Positions 1 to 8,124 of a stretch of DNA of 23,823 nt are shown here, one piece after another. Source of the DNA: Candidatus Uhrbacteria bacterium RIFOXYB12_FULL_58_10 (GTDB taxonomy: Bacteria; Patescibacteriota; Patescibacteriia; UBA9934; GWF2-40-263); NCBI GenBank assembly GCA_943357275.1, contig CALRGL010000003.1, forward strand, positions 1 through 23,823. The letters are read 5' to 3'. A program made the translations under genes and the position numbers. The first letter of the stretch is position 1, and each line of letters opens with the position of its first letter. The notes under the pieces were generated by a model. That model was not told where the DNA came from. It saw only the letters and a program-made list of their open reading frames with translations, and did not search any database.

Positions 1-3000
1 CATTTCCGGCTGTATCAAAGAACTCACGACAATCTGGGTTGGTGAAAATGTCTGTGTGTTCGTCACAAGAAGCATCTCTTTCGAGCGCATCAAGATGTCC
101 TTGAACATCAAGACAGACAACTTCTAAGAGATTTCCATTGGCTTGGACACGAGACATGGTACAAGGAGCCAAATCAGGATGAACATCATCTGGATGCACA
201 GGATAGTTAATGGCAGCTCGTCCCGTATTTGATTCAAGCAATTCCCAACTTCGAAGCTGATAACCGGAGTTATCTGATCCTTCCCAAGTAAAGAAGGTGG
301 AAGATTTTTTGTTTATAATGTTTGCATCTGTTTTATCTGGTGCAACACAACGACGAAGCATGGAATAATATTCTGTTTGTTCTCCACCCTGGGCTGTAGC
401 TTCTACATTTGTAAAAGAATCACAGCCAACGTTTTGTTCTGAACAAGATTTTGCTTTTTCTGGAATAAAGGAATGATAACCGTCATCCGTATCGTAAAGC
501 GTCTTTTCTTGTCGATAGGATGCATAACCTACACATTCATTAGGACAAACATCAATCGCCGAGACGATCGCTGGAACCGGTGGATCTCCATCCGCTGGGG
601 TATACAGGTTACAACCAACGTCCTGTGCACGACATTGCCCAGCATAGTTAACACAATCTTTATGATCTGTTGGAAGACCTTGGCAATGCAAATAGTCTGG
701 CGCGACTTTGAGATAAGCGGTTTGAGGAGTTGCAGAATAACCGTCTGTGAAGTCAGTGGCGACTTCACCGAGTTGGAGTTGAATAGCGTCTAGATCAAAA
801 CGATCAACAGGCCCAGGAGCCTCAAAAGAGACTAAAGCTGTATGAGAAGTAATAGGAGTTGTGAACGTACATCGAAAACGCTTCCAATCATCTGTCGAAG
901 CTTGTTGAATACGATAGGTGTTCTGATCAATCTGACAATCTCCTCCAAATGACAATCCAGCAAGAGAAATAAGATCTAAATTTTCATCAAATAATCCAAT
1001 CTTTGCTCTAAAATCATGATCAATACCAACACCTGACACTTGTGCATAAAAACTCATTGTATAAAATTGCCCACCTAAAACAGGAACACGTTGAGTGAGA
1101 CGAGTATTTTGTTGATCAAATCGGATAACAGAACTTCCAGATAAAGCTTCGCTGTTGCTCGTACGTATAACTCCCAGATCGTCGATCATCCAATCGTCTG
1201 CTAGTTGATCTGTGTTTTCATCATTCTCAAATGAACCATTCAAAACATAATTCAACGTCAAGTCTTTTGCTGAGTTTACAGCTGTACATCCAGCTTGTTC
1301 GCTCTGACATTCTTTGACATCGTTGTTAAAGTAAATGCGATCTTCGTAGGAATAAACACTGTAAGCCTGAACAGGCACAGCAGGTGCAGACGCATAGTTA
1401 TAATCCTGACGGTCTGTGTTTTCGTTACCGCTTTGATAACGCAAATCATCAGCTCTTTCTGCCGTAAGATACGATTCCCCCGTTGGCAACCATTCAAACG
1501 TATCATCTTGCGCATTTGCTACATCATGGACATCTTGATATTTATTCGTTCGATACCATCGACAACCCGCATTACTCTGATTACATACGCTAAAATCCAC
1601 CGTCTGCAACAATACGGCTGTTTTTGACTTCAACGTTGTATTTTCTAACGAAAGACAACTTGCGAAATGCTCTGGACAACTGTCTCCACGGAATCGCCAG
1701 ACATTTTTTTCTTCTACACAGTAACCATATCCCTTATTACAAGCACCACTAGCGTCTTGTCCAAGACAACTTGGAGAGTCGACACACACGTTGTTACGAC
1801 CATTGGTCAGCGCGCTCATACGAATTTCTCCGTTCACGATTGCGCGACACTGCGTTGGTGGATATTTCAAAATCCAATTTGGATCAATCAAGTGGCAAAA
1901 CTTGTGATCAGAATCGATCGTTCCTTGCGCATTACAGTTATCAAACTGATCCACAACCTCTTGAAGAGACTTTGGATTGGTTGAACTATTTGCACGCGCT
2001 GCAAGCTCCCAACCGATAGATAAAATACGAGCCTTACGAAGTTTCACCAAGTTTCCATAACAATATCCGTAGGTATAACAGTTCGGATCATTGTTAGAAA
2101 CTTTATCTTCTGGGGAAATGAGAGGTCGACCTCCATCAAGAAGACCCTCGTTAATGGCTTCTTGAATCGTAAGAGGCGCAGGAGTATTTCCTCTTGAAAC
2201 AGCACTGAGGAAATTGGCATCAAAGACACAGTTATAAAGTCCTCGATTCATAACGCTCGAGGCAGGACAGACGACAAATTCAGAAAGAGCACTGTATTCA
2301 GTCACTTGAAGAGGAGTGGTTGTAAGCATTCCTTGAAATTGCTGTTGTGCTTCCGTAGTTCCATTGACGCTGACAAGCTCTGGATCAAAAACGCTATTAT
2401 CAGATTTTGGGGCAAATAACCCACGATAAATTCCACTTAATGTTTCAGAAAGAAGAGTATTAGTAAAAGTGTTTACTGCAGTCATTCCAAGAGCTCCCCA
2501 AACACTACTATCTGCCGCAAGCAAATCCTTTGCTGTCAACACCCTTGATCCTTCTTTGTCAGGATCACTTAATTTATTATTAACAACGTTTTGAACCATC
2601 TGTTCGGGTGTTGTAATTTTTCCAGTAACTGCATCTGTTACCGCTTTAAAGTCACTCTTTGGTCCTCGATCAAGAATTTCACCTTTTTGTTTAAATGCAA
2701 CAGCTTCGTGAACTTTGATGTTCACTCGAACCGATGCAGAAAGCGCATTTTGACCAGGTTTAAGTGATTCGGCTAATTTTTTTAACAAAAATTTATTACG
2801 CATCTTTCTTGCTTCCTCATTTGTTCCAAGGGCAGCTTGACCACCCGCATAGACGTTGGATGCAAACTCAGACCAATTATCAACGATCGTATCAAATTCA
2901 CACAAAGGTTTTTGAGGCTTATAGGCTTGTTTAAGACCAAGCTGTAAACCAAGCGTTAAAAGAGCGCCTGACGGACGACACAAATCCAACTCAATACCAA

Positions 3001-3463
3001 GTTTATCGTTTAGAAAGTTTTTTGAGAGCTGTCCAATTGCTTCACCAGCAACGTCTTTTCCAAATTTTTCCAAACCATTTGAAAAAAGAGTGTCTTGATA
3101 AAGAGATTCTTGTCCTGTTGCGCCAGATGCTACCCAGACGGCCGCTTCAAAAGCCAAACGGTTTACCACAAAAGAAGCTACGTTGATAAGGGTAATAGCA
3201 AAAGCCGCACCGATCGTTGGTTCTAATATTCGTTCCTTTGCAATTGCCTGAGCCTCTGCTGCAGCTTCAAAAGGACAACCAGCAGCACCAATTCCTTTAG
3301 ATATACAAAACCCCGCTGCTGTCCATGTACCAACTTCTGCAACATCTGATGGATCTGCTGCTAATGTTGCATTTGGAAAAGAAACGAATGTCGAAAATAA
3401 ACAAAACAGGAACAACAAGCCTGTTGTTAAAAGACGTCTCATTTTTCTAAACCAATGATACAT
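1..3463 (-). CDS. Large secreted Cys-rich protein with CBM-like domain (3' end outside window)
   Basis: This open frame runs uninterrupted for about 1154 codons and leaves the window, so the C-terminus is missing. The N-terminus has a basic stretch and then a hydrophobic signal peptide (about residues 8-32, Leu/Phe-rich, ending near Ala-Ala-Asp). Residues to about 400 look mostly helical. Residues about 735-898 resemble a CBM4/9-type jelly roll: they open with Asn-Gly-Ser-Phe-Glu-Asn, carry alternating beta-strand patterns and end in an acidic Asp-Ala-Ile-Gln-Leu strand. Four copies of C-x3-[DNQ]-[VA]-G-C occur at Cys627/634, 719/726, 944/951 and 1007/1014, which suggests extracytoplasmic disulfides. 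The first ATG lies 3 bp after the upstream stop; an ATG at 3442 would also leave the signal peptide intact. Neither has a good Shine-Dalgarno. It is probably cotranscribed with the TSP3 protein gene. Function unknown; a cell-surface or extracellular role is inferred. Confidence 0.85.
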   Translation of the reverse strand, partial: MYHWFRKMRRLLTTGLLFLFCLFSTFVSFPNATLAADPSDVAEVGTWTAAGFCISKGIGAAGCPFEAAAEAQAIAKERILEPTIGAAFAITLINVASFVVNRLAFEAAVWVASGATGQESLYQDTLFSNGLEKFGKDVAGEAIGQLSKNFLNDKLGIELDLCRPSGALLTLGLQLGLKQAYKPQKPLCEFDTIVDNWSEFASNVYAGGQAALGTNEEARKMRNKFLLKKLAESLKPGQNALSASVRVNIKVHEAVAFKQKGEILDRGPKSDFKAVTDAVTGKITTPEQMVQNVVNNKLSDPDKEGSRVLTAKDLLAADSSVWGALGMTAVNTFTNTLLSETLSGIYRGLFAPKSDNSVFDPELVSVNGTTEAQQQFQGMLTTTPLQVTEYSALSEFVVCPASSVMNRGLYNCVFDANFLSAVSRGNTPAPLTIQEAINEGLLDGGRPLISPEDKVSNNDPNCYTYGYCYGNLVKLRKARILSIGWELAARANSSTNPKSLQEVVDQFDNCNAQGTIDSDHKFCHLIDPNWILKYPPTQCRAIVNGEIRMSALTNGRNNVCVDSPSCLGQDASGACNKGYGYCVEEKNVWRFRGDSCPEHFASCLSLENTTLKSKTAVLLQTVDFSVCNQSNAGCRWYRTNKYQDVHDVANAQDDTFEWLPTGESYLTAERADDLRYQSGNENTDRQDYNYASAPAVPVQAYSVYSYEDRIYFNNDVKECQSEQAGCTAVNSAKDLTLNYVLNGSFENDENTDQLADDWMIDDLGVIRTSNSEALSGSSVIRFDQQNTRLTQRVPVLGGQFYTMSFYAQVSGVGIDHDFRAKIGLFDENLDLISLAGLSFGGDCQIDQNTYRIQQASTDDWKRFRCTFTTPITSHTALVSFEAPGPVDRFDLDAIQLQLGEVATDFTDGYSATPQTAYLKVAPDYLHCQGLPTDHKDCVNYAGQCRAQDVGCNLYTPADGDPPVPAIVSAIDVCPNECVGYASYRQEKTLYDTDDGYHSFIPEKAKSCSEQNVGCDSFTNVEATAQGGEQTEYYSMLRRCVAPDKTDANIINKKSSTFFTWEGSDNSGYQLRSWELLESNTGRAAINYPVHPDDVHPDLAPCTMSRVQANGNLLEVVCLDVQGHLDALERDASCDEHTDIFTNPDCREFFDTAGN

Positions 3464-3466
3464 ACA

Positions 3467-4225
3467 TTAAGGTTGAGTTGTTGATGATGGAACTGATGTT
3501 GCCCCAGTTGTCGCTGAAGTTGGATTGATTTCTTCAGAATTGACTATTGTGTTTGTTTCAGCTTCTTTCGTTTTTAAATCCTTCATTGCCCCAAGATAAT
3601 AAGCTTTGAGTGTTTCGTCATCAATTAAATCTAACTGAACCTTCGGCATTCCTGTTTTCAACAGAGCTTGTCGGATTTGTTCAACCGTAATATCTCCAAA
3701 ATATTTTTCAATATCTTCTTTGCTCGTTAAACTTTTAGCACCGGCCTGCATTGCTGCATTTGGATCCTCAAAGACACTTAAAATTCCTGCTACGTCATCC
3801 TTGGCTGTTGACCCAACATCTTCTCCTGCAACCAATGCCCCACATTGCTTCCCCTCCGGACAATTCGGATCGGTTCCTCCAAACACCTCAGACTTATCCT
3901 CGATTCCATCGGAATCTGTATCTTTCAAATAAGGGCTGGAACGATATACATACAACTCATCGTAATCATTGAGTCCGTCAAAATCTGTGTCCTCTTTTTT
4001 TTGTTTGTCTCGGTCTTTCTGTTGTTGCTGTGCTGAACTCAAATATTCTTCGCCTGTAAAATTATCAACAATTTGTTGATGAATTGGGCGATTTAAATTT
4101 GCGCCAAAAGATCGAAAACCAAAAATCAAACCTCCTAATCCTAGGAATGCCAAAAGCGCAAAAGCAACCTTCTGCTCTTGCGACAGATCTGATTTTGGGC
4201 GGGTGTACACACGTTTGATGCCCAT
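3467..4225 (-). CDS. Membrane-anchored protein with TSP3 calcium-binding repeats
   Basis: The 252-residue protein has a short basic cytoplasmic N-terminus, one hydrophobic segment (about residues 20-39) and then an exported region. Residues 79-120 hold two thrombospondin type 3-like acidic repeats of the D-x-D-x-D-G-x-x-D form (DTDFDGLND, DTDSDGIED), a calcium-binding motif. A Cys pair follows (Cys122, Cys128). The C-terminus is Ser/Thr/Pro-rich and low in complexity, like a wall or surface linker. The gene starts 15 bp after rsmA ends and stops 3 bp before the large secreted protein begins, so the two are probably made together and may act together at the surface. TSP3-repeat proteins of this layout are common in Patescibacteria, but their function is not established. 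Confidence 0.85.
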   Translation of the reverse strand: MGIKRVYTRPKSDLSQEQKVAFALLAFLGLGGLIFGFRSFGANLNRPIHQQIVDNFTGEEYLSSAQQQQKDRDKQKKEDTDFDGLNDYDELYVYRSSPYLKDTDSDGIEDKSEVFGGTDPNCPEGKQCGALVAGEDVGSTAKDDVAGILSVFEDPNAAMQAGAKSLTSKEDIEKYFGDITVEQIRQALLKTGMPKVQLDLIDDETLKAYYLGAMKDLKTKEAETNTIVNSEEINPTSATTGATSVPSSTTQP

Positions 4226-4234
4226 AGTAAATCA

Positions 4235-4243
4235 ATTATATCA
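4235..4243 (-). promoter_or_regulatory. Candidate extended -10 promoter before the TSP3 gene
   Basis: On the minus strand the sequence TGATATAAT sits at 4243-4235, matching an extended -10 element (TGnTATAAT). The TGA is also the rsmA stop codon. No convincing -35 box lies upstream. Transcription from here would start almost at the ATG at 4225, giving a nearly leaderless mRNA, which fits the lack of a Shine-Dalgarno. A chance match in AT-rich sequence is possible. Confidence 0.3.
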
Positions 4244-5029
4244 AACCCCACGCATTTTCCCTACGAGTTTTATCCATTCATCCACAGTCAGATTTTCCGC
4301 TCGAACGTCTTGCGAAATTCCAAGTTCTTGAAGCGTTGATTTCACGTCCACAGACCACTTGTCTGCTGGCAACGAAGCTAAATTTTTCTGTAATTGTTTT
4401 CGTTTCGAAGAAAATCCAAGCTTGGCTATGCGAATAACTTGTTCCGCATCCAAACTTCCAAGACTTGGATGTCCACTTGGATAACGCGTTAATTTCACCA
4501 CTGCGGAATCCACTTTTGGAATCGGCCGAAATGCACCAGCCTTGATCGTGTCTACGTATTCACACTTGGCATAGAGTTGGCAAACAACCGCAAGCAAACT
4601 CATCTGCGGAGGCTTGGCACACATCCGCTGAGCCACTTCCTTTTGCACAACCAAACATAGCATCACCGGCGGGTTAGGCGTGGTAAGAAACGTTTTTAAT
4701 ATGTCCGACGTGATGTTATACGGAATCGAAGAAACCAGTTTGTATGGCTTTTTTGGATACTGATCAGGCAAAAGCGCCAAAGCATCCCCTTCGATCAATT
4801 CAAAGGCATTTCCAAACTTTTCTTGAAGTGGCGCAATCAACTCATGATCAAATTCAATCGAGATCACATCCGCCCCCGCATCAATCAAAGCTTTCGTAAT
4901 AATCCCCGTCCCAGGCCCAATCTCAAGCACCCGCTCCCCTTTTTTAAGTTCGGCCGAATCGATCAGCTTTTTCACAGCCGTTTCATCCACTAACCAGTTC
5001 TGTCCAAACGATTTTTTTGCTCGTTGCAT
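4241..5029 (-). CDS. rsmA: 16S rRNA (adenine1518/1519-N6)-dimethyltransferase RsmA/KsgA
   Basis: RsmA dimethylates two adjacent adenines in the 3'-terminal helix 45 of 16S rRNA using S-adenosylmethionine, late in small-subunit assembly. The 262-residue product has the family start (K-K-S-F-G-Q-N-W), SAM-binding motif I (V-L-E-I-G-P-G-T-G, residues 34-42), the motif II acidic residue in I-E-F-D (about 59), G-D-A (81-83) and motif IV as S-I-P-Y-N (101-105). Motif IV more often starts with Asn. The helical C-terminal domain is complete. The frame stays open upstream to 5203, but homology begins at Met-Gln-Arg-Ala-Lys-Lys at 5029, so I use that start. It overlaps the end of tsaC by 40 bp, which points to translational coupling. 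Confidence 0.95.
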   Translation of the reverse strand: MQRAKKSFGQNWLVDETAVKKLIDSAELKKGERVLEIGPGTGIITKALIDAGADVISIEFDHELIAPLQEKFGNAFELIEGDALALLPDQYPKKPYKLVSSIPYNITSDILKTFLTTPNPPVMLCLVVQKEVAQRMCAKPPQMSLLAVVCQLYAKCEYVDTIKAGAFRPIPKVDSAVVKLTRYPSGHPSLGSLDAEQVIRIAKLGFSSKRKQLQKNLASLPADKWSVDVKSTLQELGISQDVRAENLTVDEWIKLVGKMRGV

Positions 5030-5607
5030 ACATTGATTTCTCCTTGTCTTAAAACAACAATCTCCCCGTTTTCTTCTTTCACAATCGTTGAAGCTGGTCT
5101 TGCTTCTCGTGGACCTCCGTCTAAAAAGTAATCTGGTTGAGGGAGTTGTGTGCCTAGCTGGGCTTGCACTTCTTCGATTCGATAACAATTTGGTCCTCCA
5201 CAAAGATTGGCTGAAGTTGAAACAATCGGAGCATTGATTGCTTTTGAAAGCTGGCTAGCAATTTCATCTGAAGAAACCCTGATCGCAACCGTGTTTTCTC
5301 GTAAAACCAATGGAGAAACCAGTGAAGAACTTTTGATATGTGCGACGATCGTCAGTGGTCCTGGCCAGAATTGATCAGCCAATTCACGCAGATTGTCTGT
5401 TAATTCAACTTCGTGCTCTACCATTTTCAGATCAGCTGCGATAACTGGCGGGGTTTTCCAACAATCTCTTCCCTTGATCGCCATCACTTTTTCAACAGCT
5501 TGGGAATCTCGGGCATCGCATCCAATGGCATAAGCCGTTTCTGTTGGAAATACAACAACACCACCATTTTTCAAGACTGAGATGGCTGTTTCTAAATCGC
5601 TCATCAT
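4990..5607 (-). CDS. tsaC: Threonylcarbamoyl-AMP synthase (TsaC/YrdC/Sua5 family)
   Basis: This enzyme makes L-threonylcarbamoyladenylate from threonine, bicarbonate and ATP, the first step of t6A37 modification of ANN-decoding tRNAs. The 205-residue product is a YrdC domain alone, without the Sua5 extension, so TsaC is the better name. Visible motifs are P-T-E-T-A-Y-A-I-G (about 21-29), the basic K-G-R region (45-47) with K51, and S-T-S-A-N near the C-terminal third. ATGATG gives two adjacent starts at 5607 and 5604; the first makes a 4-bp ATGA overlap with the upstream epimerase stop. The frame extends upstream to 5628, but those residues lie inside the epimerase gene and do not fit the family. 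Confidence 0.93.
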   Translation of the reverse strand: MMSDLETAISVLKNGGVVVFPTETAYAIGCDARDSQAVEKVMAIKGRDCWKTPPVIAADLKMVEHEVELTDNLRELADQFWPGPLTIVAHIKSSSLVSPLVLRENTVAIRVSSDEIASQLSKAINAPIVSTSANLCGGPNCYRIEEVQAQLGTQLPQPDYFLDGGPREARPASTIVKEENGEIVVLRQGEINVCNEQKNRLDRTG

Positions 5608-6539
5608 ACGCGAGTGCCTACAAACCACTTGGCTGTTTTCTTGAGTCCCTCATCAAGCTTTGTTTTTGGTTCCCAACCAAGTGCTTTCTTTGCCTTTTTT
5701 GCATTCAAACAACTTCGCATCATTTCCCCTGGAATAACAGCTAAATAATTTGCTTGAAGTGGATAATTTGTGAGTGATTTGAGTTTCTTAAACAACGTGT
5801 TGACGCTTGTTTCTTTTGACGTTCCAATATTAAACGTTCCAACAACAGAACTTGTCATTGCTAACATGTTTGCTCGAACAACATCATCTACATAGACATA
5901 ATCTCGCGTCTGTTTTCCAGATCCAAAAATGGAAACAGGATTTCCTTTCACCATGTTTTCCGCAAAAATACTAATCACTCCTGCCTCGCCTTTTGCGTTT
6001 TGTCGCGGTCCATACACGTTTGCGTAACGCAGAGTAACGTAAGGCATTCCATGAACCTGATGTTCATAGTGAATGTACATTTCTGCAGAGCGCTTGGAAA
6101 TTCCGTAAGGCGAACTTGGTTCAGCTGGCACTTCTTCTGTTGCAGGGAGTTTGGCTGTTTCTGGATAAAGTGCACCACCCGTTGAGGAATAGATCACTTT
6201 TTTCACACCAATCGATGCAGCCGTGTGAACGATGTTAATCGTCCCCATAATGTTGGTATGAGCGTCTGAGGGTGGATCGATGAGTGAATTACGCAAATTG
6301 ACCTGTGCAGCGCAGTGAAAGATCACATCAGGTTTGATTTCCTTCAAATACGCAACCATTTCAGGACTCGCAATCGAACATTTTTTAAACTCTGCCTTTG
6401 CACTGACGTTTGACTGCCGTCCAGAAGAAAGATCATCCACGACAAACACCTTCATGTTCTTTTTTACGAGAGCATCGACAATGTGAGAGCCGATGAATCC
6501 GGCACCACCGGTAACTAAGGCTGTTTTGTATTTTGGCAT
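5604..6539 (-). CDS. NAD-dependent sugar epimerase/dehydratase (extended SDR, GalE-like)
   Basis: The 311-residue product is a full-length extended short-chain dehydrogenase of the UDP-hexose 4-epimerase/UDP-glucuronate type. It has the Rossmann dinucleotide loop T-G-G-A-G-F-I-G near the N-terminus, an acidic V-D-D-L-S-S-G after beta-2 as expected for NAD, the Ser-Ser-Thr catalytic region (S-S-T-G-G-A-L-Y) and the Tyr-x3-Lys pair in S-P-Y-G-I-S-K. The substrate-side motif R-Y-A-N-V-Y-G-P-R-Q follows. The exact sugar cannot be read from the sequence; UDP-glucose/galactose 4-epimerase is the likeliest activity. The start at 6539 is one base after the prfB stop, and an AAGGA Shine-Dalgarno lies in the end of prfB. 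A Met further upstream lies inside prfB. Confidence 0.92.
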   Translation of the reverse strand: MPKYKTALVTGGAGFIGSHIVDALVKKNMKVFVVDDLSSGRQSNVSAKAEFKKCSIASPEMVAYLKEIKPDVIFHCAAQVNLRNSLIDPPSDAHTNIMGTINIVHTAASIGVKKVIYSSTGGALYPETAKLPATEEVPAEPSSPYGISKRSAEMYIHYEHQVHGMPYVTLRYANVYGPRQNAKGEAGVISIFAENMVKGNPVSIFGSGKQTRDYVYVDDVVRANMLAMTSSVVGTFNIGTSKETSVNTLFKKLKSLTNYPLQANYLAVIPGEMMRSCLNAKKAKKALGWEPKTKLDEGLKKTAKWFVGTRV

Positions 6540-6540
6540 A

Positions 6541-7669
6541 TTATTCCTTGTTTGCTTTTGCAAATCGATCTGAATTGTCTAGTTGTTTTCGTAAATACGC
6601 TTCCATAAACGGCTCGAGATCTCCTTCCAAGACTCCTTCTGCGTCAGAGGTTTCATGGTCCGTTCGATGATCCTTAACCATCTTATAAGGATGAAGCACG
6701 TAACTACGAATCTGATTTCCCCATTCGGCGGATTGATAATCTCCTCGTAATTCTTGTTTTTGATCTTGCTGGCGTTTGAGTTCAATCTGGTGCAATTTGG
6801 ATTTCAAAATTCGCATTGCTGTTTCTCTGTTTTGTAACTGACTACGTTCGTTCTGACAGGAGACAACGATATTGGTTGGTAAATGAACAATGCGAACCGC
6901 TGAGTACGTCGTGTTCACACTTTGCCCACCGCTTCCACCAGACAAAAACGTATCGATACGCAAGTCTTTTGAATCAATCTCAACGCTATCCACTTCTTCC
7001 AACTCAGGAATCACTTCCACCAGGGCAAACGTTGTGTGACGCATTTTTTCTGCGTCAAACGGCGAGATGCGTACCAATCGATGGACACCGTTTTCGGATT
7101 TCAAATAACCATAAGCGTAGCGTCCTTCGATGCGAATCGTCACACTCTTAATTCCAACATCGATCGCACGCGATTCTGATAAAACAGTGACACTCCACTT
7201 TTTTGATTCAGCAAATCGAAGAAACATACGAAGCAACATCTCTGTCCAATCTTGTGCCTCGGTTCCACCAGAACCCGCATGAATCGACATGATCACGTTA
7301 TTTTTATCGTAATCTCCAGAAAACAACGTTGCGAATTCAAGTTTTGAAAATTGTTTTGTGAGTTCTGCTAGTTTTGTTTTGACTTCCTCAATCAGACTGT
7401 CATCTTTTTGTTCTTTACCAAGTTCAACGATCGTTTTTAAGTCCTCCAATTCCGTTCGAAGCGTTGACCAAGTACCAAGCTCGTCTCGCAAATCCGCAGC
7501 TTCTTTACTCACCTTCTGCGCAACTTCCTGATTATTCCAAAAACCCGGACTTCCCATTTGGAATTCCAGTGATTGAATCTGCGTCTGTACACGATCTAGG
7601 TCAAAGATACCCCCACGAGTCGTTCACACGCCCGCGGAGGTCTTCGATTAATTTAAATAATTCGTTCAT
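6541..7669 (-). CDS. prfB: Peptide chain release factor 2, with programmed +1 frameshift
   Basis: RF2 ends translation at UAA and UGA. The gene is in two frames. A 22-codon leader from ATG 7669 (M-N-E-L-F-K-L-I...) ends at an in-frame UGA at 7603-7601. A +1 shift there joins it to the long frame, giving about 375 residues, close to the usual RF2 length. Read without the shift, the first ATG would be at 7557 and the N-terminal helix would be lost. The main frame has the S-P-F anticodon-like tripeptide (in R-I-S-P-F-D) and the catalytic G-G-Q motif (in S-G-G-S-G-G-Q-S). ATG 7669 lies one base after the stop of the upstream membrane-protein gene, and the downstream epimerase starts one base after this stop. 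Confidence 0.96.
7600..7615 (-). promoter_or_regulatory. prfB programmed +1 frameshift site
   Basis: The minus strand reads TGG GGG TAT CTT TGA C. This differs by one base from the well-studied E. coli site (AGG GGG TAT CTT TGA C). The G-rich tract is the internal Shine-Dalgarno-like stimulator 3 nt before the slippery CUU codon, and UGA C is the weak termination context that RF2 itself reads. Low RF2 favours the +1 shift and so more RF2, an autoregulatory loop. The downstream frame continues D-L-D-R-V-Q without a break. Confidence 0.95.
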
Positions 7670-7670
7670 A

Positions 7671-7994
7671 TTAAAATTTCATTCTCTTTGCATATACACC
7701 CAATACCGGCATTTCCCATAGATGACCTTGAAACGCATTTACCATCCCAAGAATGATGAGCATAAGCAGTCCGAGAGATCCCAAAAACCAGATGATGGAC
7801 CCAAGAAGTGGAACAATATTTCCAACCCAAAGGGCGAGCCAGACAAGAAGCAAAATCAACCCTTGTTTTCCATGATGCTGGGCAAATACGCTTTTTCGTT
7901 CCAAAACAAGAGGAATAATACAGAGAATTCCTAAATAACCAATCGCGGCGAGAAATTTTTCTTGTTGTGTCAGATTCAGTGGCTGTGTTGTCAT
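7671..7994 (-). CDS. Small polytopic membrane protein (DUF4870/Tic20-like)
   Basis: The 107-residue protein has about three hydrophobic helices (roughly residues 14-30, 45-62 and 66-88). The pattern F-L-A-A-I-G-Y-L-G then H-H-x-K-Q-G-L near the start of helix 2 resembles DUF4870/Tic20-like small membrane proteins, a family with no firm function. It is the first gene of the probable run that continues into prfB, with one base between them. No Shine-Dalgarno precedes ATG 7994. The groEL terminator lies just upstream, so this gene should have its own promoter; I could not assign one with confidence. Confidence 0.8.
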   Translation of the reverse strand: MTTQPLNLTQQEKFLAAIGYLGILCIIPLVLERKSVFAQHHGKQGLILLLVWLALWVGNIVPLLGSIIWFLGSLGLLMLIILGMVNAFQGHLWEMPVLGVYAKRMKF

Positions 7995-8011
7995 AGTGAG
8001 GTTATGATAAC

Positions 8012-8043
8012 AAAAAAGGCTGAATCTTACGACTCAGTCTTTT
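8012..8043 (-). terminator. Intrinsic terminator downstream of groEL
   Basis: The arms 8020-8026 and 8031-8037 form a 7-bp stem (CTGAGTC/GATTCAG on the minus strand, one G-U pair) closed by a GTAA tetraloop. After one A:C mismatch the flanks pair as AAAAG/CTTTT, and a T6 tract follows (plus-strand A-run 8012-8017). This is a good Rho-independent terminator for groES-groEL. A T-rich stretch on the other side means it might work both ways. Confidence 0.75.
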
Positions 8044-8080
8044 GAATAAAATAGCAATCACTAAAATACCAAACGGCAAC

Positions 8081-8113
8081 CCCCTCTTACTCCCCCTTGG
8101 AAAAGGGGGAGGA
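8081..8113. repeat. C/G-rich palindromic intergenic element
   Basis: Between groEL and its terminator a perfect 9-bp inverted repeat occurs: CTCCCCCTT (8090-8098), loop GGAA, AAGGGGGAG (8103-8111), preceded by a second C-run at 8081-8086. On the minus strand it forms a very stable hairpin in the 3' UTR of groEL. It has no T tract, so it is not a standard terminator. From memory, short C5/G5 palindromes of this form recur between genes in environmental bacterial genomes; copy number cannot be judged from one window. Confidence 0.55.
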
Positions 8114-8124
8114 AATTTGGAGAA

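Noticed and set aside
5030..5203. Longer N-terminus for rsmA
   Set aside because: The extra 58 residues lie inside tsaC, are Arg/Ser-rich and have no counterpart in RsmA proteins, which begin at the K-K-S-F-G-Q region.
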